DNA from: Saccharopolyspora gloriosae
Lineage (GTDB): Bacteria; Actinomycetota; Actinomycetes; Mycobacteriales; Pseudonocardiaceae
Direction of reading: 5' to 3'
Assembly (NCBI RefSeq): GCF_022828475.1
Contig: NZ_CP059557.1
Coordinates: 1,302,001-1,366,000 of the forward strand
Length of the DNA stretch: 64,000 nucleotides
Shown: positions 58,486 through 64,000 of the stretch, piece after piece
Layout: every line of letters begins with the position of its first letter
How positions within the stretch are numbered: the stretch's first letter is position 1
Notes under the pieces: generated by a model
Told to the model about the DNA's origin: nothing
The model's input: the letters and a program-made list of their open reading frames with translations, nothing else
Databases searched by the model: none
Translations under genes and position numbers: made by a program

Positions 58486-58874
58486 TCTACTTCGATTCCT
58501 CCGCGCTGGTGAAGCTGATCGCACCCGAGCCGGAGAGCAAGGCGCTCAGCGAATGGGTGCAGGCCCGGCTGGAACAGCCCCGCATCACCAGCGCCCTCTC
58601 GCAGGTCGACGTGCTGCGCACGTTCCGCGAGTTCGGCCCCGCCATCGAGGACCTGGCCTCGATCATCCTGTCCAAGCTCGACCAGCTGCCGGTGAAGCAG
58701 GACGTGCTGGACACCGCGGCGTCGCTGCGTTCCCAGGTGAGCCCTTTGGAGGCGATCCACCTCGCCTCCGCCTGCAAGATCCGCGAAGGCCTGCACGCCT
58801 ACGTCTCCTACGACAAGGCACTGCTCGCGGCGGCGGAGGAAGAAGGCCTCGCCACGGCGTCGCCCGGCGCCTGA
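58482..58874 (+). CDS. vapC: PIN-domain ribonuclease toxin (VapC)
   Basis: TTG 58482 gives 130 residues starting MIYFDSSALVKL. PIN nucleases need four acidic residues. Here these are Asp5, Asp43 (usually Glu), Glu90 in PLEAIHLASA (usually Asp) and Asp111 in SYDKAL. The charge is kept, but two positions have the opposite acidic residue. Such toxins cleave tRNA or rRNA. It pairs with the upstream antitoxin. Confidence 0.88.
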   Translation: MIYFDSSALVKLIAPEPESKALSEWVQARLEQPRITSALSQVDVLRTFREFGPAIEDLASIILSKLDQLPVKQDVLDTAASLRSQVSPLEAIHLASACKIREGLHAYVSYDKALLAAAEEEGLATASPGA

Positions 58875-59006
58875 GCCTGCAATGGGGCCTCGCTCACCAG
58901 CCGGAACGTGTCCTCCGTCGCATTCGCGGGCGGCTCGCTCCCGCAGTGCGGACACGGCGGGACGGGGACCGGCCGGGCTCGGATCCCACGTTCTAGAGTG
59001 AAGGGC

Positions 59007-59864
59007 ATGCCCGTACGCGCACCGTTGCAGCCAGGAATCCAGACGCCCCGCCGGCCGGTGCCGGTGACGATCGAGCGGCCCGAATACGTCGACAAGCCCG
59101 CTCCGCGCCGCAACACCGACCCGGACGTGCAGCCGCCCGAGATCATCGAGGCGATGCGCGTGGCGAGCAGGCTCGCGGCGCAGGCGTTGCAGCTGGCGGG
59201 CAAGACGATCGAGCCCGGCGTCACCACCGACCGCGTCGACGAGGTCGTGCACGAGTTCTTCGTGGACAACGGCGTGTACCCGTCGACGCTGGGCTACCGG
59301 GGCTTCCCGAAGTCCTGCTGCACCTCGCTGAACGAGGTCATCTGCCACGGCATCCCGGACTCGACGATCATCGAGGACGGCGACATCGTCAACGTCGACG
59401 TCACCGGCTTCATCGGTGGCGTGCACGGCGACACCAACGCCACCTTCATCGCCGGTGAGGCCTCCGAGGAGGTGCGGCTGCTGGTGGAGCGCACCCACGA
59501 GGCGACGATGCGCGGCATCAAGGCGGCGAAGCCGGGGCGGCAGCTCAACGTGGTCGGCCGGGTCATCGAGTCGTACGCGAAGCGCTTCGGCTACGGCGTG
59601 GTGCGGGACTTCACCGGGCACGGCATCGGCCGCTCGTTCCACTCCGGCCTGGTGGTGCTGCACTACGACGAGCCGTCGGTGCAGACCGTGCTGGAGCCGG
59701 GCATGACGTTCACCATCGAGCCGATGATCACCTTGGGCACCCACGAGTACGACATGTGGAGCGACGGCTGGACGGTGACCACGCGGGACAAGTCGTGGAC
59801 CGCGCAGTTCGAGCACACCATCCTGATCACCGAGGACGGCAACGAGATCCTCACCCAGCCGTGA
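59007..59864 (+). CDS. map: type I methionine aminopeptidase
   Basis: Removes the initiator Met from new proteins. ATG 59007 gives 285 residues, the same as mycobacterial MapB (MetAP1c), which has a 40-residue N-terminal extension with a Pro-rich SH3-ligand-like segment. Metal ligands are the two Asp in [20 protein letters not shown], His in [12 protein letters not shown], and Glu in FTIEPMI and the C-terminal [18 protein letters not shown] box eight bases upstream may be a -10. The stop overlaps cobQ (GTGA). Confidence 0.95.
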   Translation: MPVRAPLQPGIQTPRRPVPVTIERPEYVDKPAPRRNTDPDVQPPEIIEAMRVASRLAAQALQLAGKTIEPGVTTDRVDEVVHEFFVDNGVYPSTLGYRGFPKSCCTSLNEVICHGIPDSTIIEDGDIVNVDVTGFIGGVHGDTNATFIAGEASEEVRLLVERTHEATMRGIKAAKPGRQLNVVGRVIESYAKRFGYGVVRDFTGHGIGRSFHSGLVVLHYDEPSVQTVLEPGMTFTIEPMITLGTHEYDMWSDGWTVTTRDKSWTAQFEHTILITEDGNEILTQP

Positions 59865-61684
59865 GCGGTCTGCTGGTCGCCGGGACGACCTCGGACGCGG
59901 GCAAGAGCGTCCTGGTCGCCGGGATCTGCCGCTGGCTGGCGCGGTCGGGCGTGCGGGTGGCGCCGTTCAAGGCGCAGAACATGTCGAACAACTCCGTGGT
60001 CTGCCCGGACGGCGGCGAGATCGGCCGGGCGCAGGCGGTGCAGGCGGCGGCGTGCGGGCTGGAGCCGTCGGTGCGGTTCAACCCGGTCCTGCTCAAGCCC
60101 GGCGGGGATCGCAGTTCGCAGGTCGTGGTGCTGGGCAAGGTGGCCGGTGAGGTCACGGCGTTGTCCTACCGGGAACGCAAAGCGGCGTTGCTGGAGACCG
60201 TATCGTCCACATTGGATGGACTTCGGAACGACTACGACCAGGTGATCTGCGAGGGCGCGGGCTCGCCCGCGGAGATCAACCTGCGCGCCACCGACATCGC
60301 GAACATGGGGCTGGCGCAGGCGGCGCGGTTACCGGTGCTGGTGGTCGGCGACATCGACCGGGGCGGCGTGTTCGCCGCGCTCTACGGCACGTTGGCGCTG
60401 CTGGACGCCGCCGACCAGGCACTGGTCTCCGGGTTCGTGATCAACAAGTTTCGCGGGGATCCGGCGTTGCTGGCCTCCGGACTGGAGCGGGTGCGGGCGC
60501 TGACCGGCCGACCCGTGCAGGGCGTGCTGCCCTGGTCGGAGGAACTGTGGCTGGACGCCGAGGACTCGCTGTCCTACGTCGCCGACGGAGTCGTGGGCAA
60601 TCCGGCGCCGCCGCTCGGCGAGCAGTGGCTGCGGGTCGCGGTGCCGAAGCTGCCGCGCATCTCCAACGCCACCGACATCGAGGCGCTGGCGGCGGAACCC
60701 GGCGTGGCGGTGCGGTTCGTGACCGAACCGTCCCGGCTCACCGATGCGGACCTGGTGGTGCTGCCCGGTTCCAAGGCGACCGTCGAGGACCTGGCGTGGC
60801 TGCACCGCACCGGGCTCGCCGACGGGGTGCTCGCGCACGCGCGGGCGGGGCTGCCGGTGTTCGGGATCTGCGGCGGTTTCCAGATGTTGTCCCGGCGGAT
60901 CACCGATGAGGTCGAGTCCGGTGGAGGCGCCGTCGACGGCCTCGGGCTGCTCGACCTGGAGATCGAGTTCGAGCGGGAGAAGACGCTGCGCACCCCGCAC
61001 GGCACGGCGTTCGGCGAGGCGGTCACCGGCTACGAGATCCACCACGGCACGCCGGTGCGGCCCGGTGACGACCTGCTGCCGCTGATCAAGACCGAGTTCG
61101 GCGCGGAAGGTGCGGTCAGCGGCTCGGTGTCGGGCACGCACTGGCACGGGCTGTTCGAGAACGATGCGTTCCGCCGCCGTTTCCTCGCGCACGTCGCGGA
61201 ACAGGCGGGCCGGGACGGTTTCGCGGCCGCGCCGGACGTGTCGTTCGCGGCGCTGCGAGAAGGGCAGCTGGACCTGCTGGGCGACCTCGTCGAACGGCAC
61301 CTGGACACCGACGCGCTGCTGCGGCTGCTCGACGGTGGCGCCCCGAGCGGACTGCCCGTCGTCGGACCTGCGGCGATGCACGCGGGGAGTGACGCGGGTA
61401 ACGTCGTCGGCATGGCGACTGAAATCACCGCGGAAGAGGCGCAGACACGGCTTCCCGAGCTGCTGGACCGCGTGGAGTCCGGTGAGGAGATCGTCATCAC
61501 CCGCTTCGGCGCCCCCTCGGTGGTGCTGAACCGGGTCGGTGGCGGCAGGTCGCGGGAGGTCGTGACCTCCGGCGTGCTCACCGCGGCCTGGCTGGCGCCG
61601 ATCGCCGGGGACGTCGCGGACGATTCGGGCGCGTTCGACTTCGGTACCGACTACTCGGCGGGTGAGGTCGGCTTCTCCGGCTGA
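59861..61684 (+). CDS. cobQ: cobyric acid synthase, in-frame with a Phd-type antitoxin domain
   Basis: Glutamine amidotransferase that amidates four side chains of adenosylcobyrinic diamide in B12 synthesis. The GTG start overlaps map. The N-terminal dethiobiotin-synthetase-like ATPase starts [14 protein letters not shown], and [11 protein letters not shown] and [12 protein letters not shown] follow. The class I GATase has Cys337 in GICGGFQML and His in THWHGLFEN. CobQ homology ends near 505, but no stop intervenes: a linker leads to Met518 and a 90-residue Phd/YefM antitoxin. No other cobalamin genes lie nearby. Leu157 is TTA. Confidence 0.85.
   Translation: MSGLLVAGTTSDAGKSVLVAGICRWLARSGVRVAPFKAQNMSNNSVVCPDGGEIGRAQAVQAAACGLEPSVRFNPVLLKPGGDRSSQVVVLGKVAGEVTALSYRERKAALLETVSSTLDGLRNDYDQVICEGAGSPAEINLRATDIANMGLAQAARLPVLVVGDIDRGGVFAALYGTLALLDAADQALVSGFVINKFRGDPALLASGLERVRALTGRPVQGVLPWSEELWLDAEDSLSYVADGVVGNPAPPLGEQWLRVAVPKLPRISNATDIEALAAEPGVAVRFVTEPSRLTDADLVVLPGSKATVEDLAWLHRTGLADGVLAHARAGLPVFGICGGFQMLSRRITDEVESGGGAVDGLGLLDLEIEFEREKTLRTPHGTAFGEAVTGYEIHHGTPVRPGDDLLPLIKTEFGAEGAVSGSVSGTHWHGLFENDAFRRRFLAHVAEQAGRDGFAAAPDVSFAALREGQLDLLGDLVERHLDTDALLRLLDGGAPSGLPVVGPAAMHAGSDAGNVVGMATEITAEEAQTRLPELLDRVESGEEIVITRFGAPSVVLNRVGGGRSREVVTSGVLTAAWLAPIAGDVADDSGAFDFGTDYSAGEVGFSG
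61412..61684 (+). CDS. Phd/YefM-type antitoxin, possible internal start
   Basis: The last 90 codons of the cobQ frame form a complete small antitoxin ([20 protein letters not shown], then [19 protein letters not shown]). ATG 61412 is preceded by GGTAACGT, which could be a -10 for a leaderless transcript; no ribosome binding site is present. No toxin gene follows; the next gene converges and overlaps by 34 bases. It may be translated separately as well as, or instead of, as a fusion. Confidence 0.5.
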   Translation: MATEITAEEAQTRLPELLDRVESGEEIVITRFGAPSVVLNRVGGGRSREVVTSGVLTAAWLAPIAGDVADDSGAFDFGTDYSAGEVGFSG

Positions 61685-62349
61685 GCGTCGAGCGCGTCCA
61701 GCAGCTCGTCCAGGAAGCCACCGGCTTCGGCCGCGGCGCGGTCGGCATCGCCGGAGCGCACGGCGTTGAGCAGCTCGGTGTGCGAGACCTGGGTGACCGA
61801 CGCGGGATCGAAGGTCGTGGCGACGCTGGATTGCACCGCCTCGCTGATGCCTTCGTAGAGCCCGATCAGCAGTGGGTTGTGCGAGGCGGCCACCAGGCGC
61901 AGGTGGAATCGGGTGTCCTCGCGAACGACCACTTCGCGATCGAGGCGTTCCATCGCGTCGTCGCGCGTGGCGAGCAGTGTTTCCAGCTCGGCGACGTCCT
62001 CCTCGGTGCGGGCCGCGGCGGCGAGCCGGGCGGACTCGACCTCCAGCGCGCGGCGCACTTCCAGGATGCGGCGCAGCTCGGAGCCGCAGAGCCGCCGGAC
62101 CGCGCCGGAGAGCTCATTGGTGGCGCGGACGAAGGTGCCGTCGCCTTGGCGGACCTCCAGCAATCCGGCGTGCGCGAGCGCTCGCACGGCCTCCCGAACC
62201 GTGTTGCGGCCGACGCCGAGTGCGGTGACGAGCTCCGATTCGGTGGGGATGCGTTCCCCCAACGGCCACTCGCCGGAGCTGACCAGCGTGCGCATCTGCG
62301 CGATTACCTGCTCGACCAGACCCGTGCGCTGGGTGGTGACCAAAGGCAC
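61651..62349 (-). CDS. GntR-family (FadR-type) transcriptional regulator
   Basis: GTG 62349 gives 232 residues. The winged helix reads [20 protein letters not shown] and [16 protein letters not shown]. The all-helical FCD effector domain follows, with [30 protein letters not shown] and [14 protein letters not shown], holding the Asp/His residues that bind a metal or carboxylate ligand. It is divergent from the CynX-type transporter gene, which it probably controls. Confidence 0.9.
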   Translation of the reverse strand: MPLVTTQRTGLVEQVIAQMRTLVSSGEWPLGERIPTESELVTALGVGRNTVREAVRALAHAGLLEVRQGDGTFVRATNELSGAVRRLCGSELRRILEVRRALEVESARLAAAARTEEDVAELETLLATRDDAMERLDREVVVREDTRFHLRLVAASHNPLLIGLYEGISEAVQSSVATTFDPASVTQVSHTELLNAVRSGDADRAAAEAGGFLDELLDALDAQPEKPTSPAE

Positions 62350-62367
62350 TGAAGGGTCCTTTCATCC

Positions 62368-62382
62368 AAACATCCTATGTTT
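62368..62382. promoter_or_regulatory. palindromic operator between regulator and transporter genes
   Basis: AAACAT cct ATGTTT is a perfect inverted repeat in the 49-base gap between the divergent genes. It is a likely site for the GntR-type regulator. Confidence 0.5.
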
Positions 62383-62398
62383 GCCATACTAGGCGGCG

Positions 62399-63745
62399 AT
62401 GTCTCCTGAGTCGCACACCCAGTCCCCGATCGATCGAGTTCCCACCGACCGTGTGACCGACCAGGATGCCAGGTCAGCGGCTTCGGCCGCGTCCGGCACC
62501 CCGGCCGACGACACTTCCGCACCGGCCGACGCCGAAGCCCTCGTGAACGAGGGCGCCGCGGAGACGATGGCGCCGTCCCGGCCGCGTGCCGTCGCCGGTG
62601 GCGGTCTGCTGCTGGCCGGCGTAGCGCTGGCCGCCGCGAACATGCGGCCCGCCGTCACCAGCCTCGCCTCGATCCTCGGTGAGGTGCGCGACTCGCTGGG
62701 CGCCACCAGCACCTGGGCCAGCATCGTGACCTCGGTGCCGACGCTGTGCTTCGGCCTGGCCGGCATCGGCGCTCCGCTGCTGGCGCGCAGGTGGGGGATG
62801 AACCGCGTCGTCGGCGCCTCGCTCGCGCTGCTCACCGCCGCGATGATCGCCCGCGTGCTCGGCGGCCCGTGGACCCTGCTGGGCGGAACGGTGCTGGTGT
62901 GCGCGGCGATCGCCATGTGCAACGTGCTGATCCCGGTGGTCGTGAAGGAGTCCTTCCCCGGGCGAGTCGGCCTGGCGACCGGCCTCTACACGACCGCGAT
63001 GGCGGCCGGTGGCGCGTCCGGTTCCGCGCTCACCCCGTGGCTGAACTCGGCGACCGGAAACTGGCGGTGGTCGCTGGCGACGTGGATGGTCGTGGCCCTG
63101 GCCGCCCTGTGCGTGTGGGTGCCCGGTACCCGCAAGCGCCCCGTCTCGAAGGCCGTCAGTGCCGCGAAGGGTGAGCGGCGGTCGCTGATGCGCAACCCGC
63201 TGGCCTGGCTGATCACGCTCTACTTCGCGATGCAGTCAACCGTCGCCTACGTGGTGATGGGCTGGATACCGGAGGTCTTCAAGGGCGCGGGCATGGACGC
63301 TACCTCGGCCGGGGCGCTGCTCGGGGTGCTGCTGCTGATCGGTGTGCCGATCAACATGGTGTTGCCGCCGCTGGTGACGCGGACCCGTGGTCAGTCCGGC
63401 TGGGCGCTGCTGATGGGCGTGCTCATGTTCGCCGGGCTGCTGGGGCTGCTGCTCGCGCCGCTGGCCGCGCCGGTGCTGTGGGCGGTGCTGATCGGCATCG
63501 GCATGAGCGCATTCCCGCTGGCGCTGGTGATGATCTCGCTGCGCACTCGCAACGCCGCCGACACCGGGCAGCTCTCGGCGATGGCGCAGAGCATCGGCTA
63601 CCTGATCGCCGCGTCGGGGCCGTTCCTGTTCGGGATGCTGCACGACATGACGGCGGCCTGGACGATGTCGCTGATCGCGGTCCTGGTGATCGTGGTGGCG
63701 CAGACGATCGTCGGCATGCTCGCGGGGCGCCCTCGCGTGATCTGA
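62399..63745 (+). CDS. MFS transporter, CynX/NimT type
   Basis: ATG 62399 gives 448 residues. The first 60 or so are hydrophilic and Asp/Ala/Thr-rich; about twelve helices follow. AANMRPAVTSLASILGEV and VVMGWIPEVFKGAGMDATSA match the CynX group, and the protein is a paralogue of the one at 13427. A TACTAG box close upstream and no ribosome binding site suggest a leaderless transcript. The substrate is unknown; control by the divergent FCD-type regulator suggests an organic acid or cyanate-like anion. Confidence 0.88.
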   Translation: MSPESHTQSPIDRVPTDRVTDQDARSAASAASGTPADDTSAPADAEALVNEGAAETMAPSRPRAVAGGGLLLAGVALAAANMRPAVTSLASILGEVRDSLGATSTWASIVTSVPTLCFGLAGIGAPLLARRWGMNRVVGASLALLTAAMIARVLGGPWTLLGGTVLVCAAIAMCNVLIPVVVKESFPGRVGLATGLYTTAMAAGGASGSALTPWLNSATGNWRWSLATWMVVALAALCVWVPGTRKRPVSKAVSAAKGERRSLMRNPLAWLITLYFAMQSTVAYVVMGWIPEVFKGAGMDATSAGALLGVLLLIGVPINMVLPPLVTRTRGQSGWALLMGVLMFAGLLGLLLAPLAAPVLWAVLIGIGMSAFPLALVMISLRTRNAADTGQLSAMAQSIGYLIAASGPFLFGMLHDMTAAWTMSLIAVLVIVVAQTIVGMLAGRPRVI

Positions 63746-63760
63746 GCGGGGGTTCGTGGC

Positions 63761-63807
63761 GTGAATGCCTCTTTCGCCCGTTCCCATTGGGCAAAGGAGG
63801 CGCTCAC
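63761..63807 (+). terminator. GTGAATG-type hairpin after the transporter gene
   Basis: GTGAATGCCTCTTTCGCCC (63761-63779) pairs, with a few mismatches, with GGGCAAAGGAGGCGCTCAC (63789-63807). It lies 15 bases after the stop and is probably a terminator. Confidence 0.7.
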
Positions 63808-63843
63808 CGCAGCGGAAACCCGCACCGCCCGATGTGGGGCGGA

Positions 63844-63977
63844 GTGAACGGACCGTTCGTCCAATGGGGCTGGGCAAACGGTCCGTTCACCCGCCACCAG
63901 GGCACGCCGCGCGCGGCTCCGCGGATTCGAGTGAACGGACCGTTCGTCCAAGCGGATTGGGCGAACGGTCCGTTCAC
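63844..63977 (+). repeat. two GTGAACGGACCGTT long-hairpin repeats
   Basis: GTGAACGGACCGTT is paired with AACGGTCCGTTCAC at 63844-63890 and again at 63931-63977. In the second, pairing extends to a 21-bp stem with one wobble around a five-base loop. They may be terminators or small palindromic repeats; the window ends just after them. Confidence 0.75.
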
Positions 63978-64000
63978 TCGGTTCGGATCGCGGTGCACCG

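Overview
The window is chromosomal DNA of a high-GC, filamentous, sporulating actinobacterium. The third-codon GC bias, a WhiG-type sporulation sigma factor, XerC, a DUF2469 protein and an EMC-type order of housekeeping genes point to Pseudonocardiaceae, most like Saccharopolyspora; this assignment is an inference from gene content. The order (acyP-smc, ftsY, amt-glnK, ffh, rpsP-khpA-rimM-trmD, rplS-lepB-rnhB, yraN-comM-dprA-xerC, rpsB-tsf-pyrH-frr-cdsA, rlmN, dxr-rip-ispG-GNAT, PBP-lipoprotein, vapBC, map) closely follows the smc-to-mapB segment of Mycobacterium tuberculosis, so this is core chromosome with small accessory insertions rather than a genomic island.

Layout. 0-5.9 kb: a truncated membrane protein gene, acylphosphatase, SMC and a Tat-exported intradiol dioxygenase-like lipoprotein. 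6-12 kb: a Pro/Gly/Gln-repeat membrane protein, an anmK/sodium-symporter pair on the minus strand, and ftsY followed by a large structured repeat. 12-23.6 kb: a secreted M15 peptidase whose start codon lies in a long hairpin, a CynX-type transporter, amt-glnK behind a GlnR-like box, a P-loop protein, a DEAD-box helicase, ffh, an amidohydrolase and a frameshifted CPBP protease. 23.8-28.9 kb: ribosomal and tRNA-modification genes, lepB, rnhB. 29-35.2 kb: the DNA-processing and sporulation block yraN-comM-(small ORF)-dprA-xerC-whiG plus an M23 protein, bracketed by two inverted copies of a double DnaA-box-like element. 35.5-40.8 kb: rpsB, tsf, pyrH, frr, cdsA and a methyltransferase. 41-49.7 kb: a manganese-type ABC importer with its DtxR/MntR-like regulator, rlmN, carbonic anhydrase, a Tn3-transposase-like fragment, DUF2631 and a GlsB-like protein. 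49.8-55.5 kb: the MEP-pathway genes dxr and ispG around a site-2 protease, then a GNAT protein. 56-64 kb: a PBP lipoprotein, VapBC, methionine aminopeptidase, CobQ reading through into a Phd antitoxin, a FadR-type regulator and a second CynX transporter.

How the genes work together. Translation and secretion dominate: Ffh, FtsY and signal peptidase I serve protein export; S16, L19, S2, EF-Ts, RRF, RimM, TrmD, RlmN and Map serve ribosome function. PyrH, CdsA, Dxr and IspG feed nucleotides, phospholipids and isoprenoids. Amt/GlnK handle ammonium, MntABC/MntR-like handle manganese, and AnmK plus the symporter probably recycle cell-wall sugar.

The most interesting material is not protein coding. 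Three copies of a structured repeat lie just 3' of genes on the same strand. Each has a conserved small hairpin and TTCG-loop hairpin units, and the two full copies also share a long stem whose bases differ in a compensatory way. A second hairpin family built on GTGAACGG/GTGAATG occurs near both window ends. Other items are the RBS-sequestering hairpin before the M15 peptidase, the inverted double DnaA-box elements, the CobQ-antitoxin read-through and the DDE-less Tn3-like protein.
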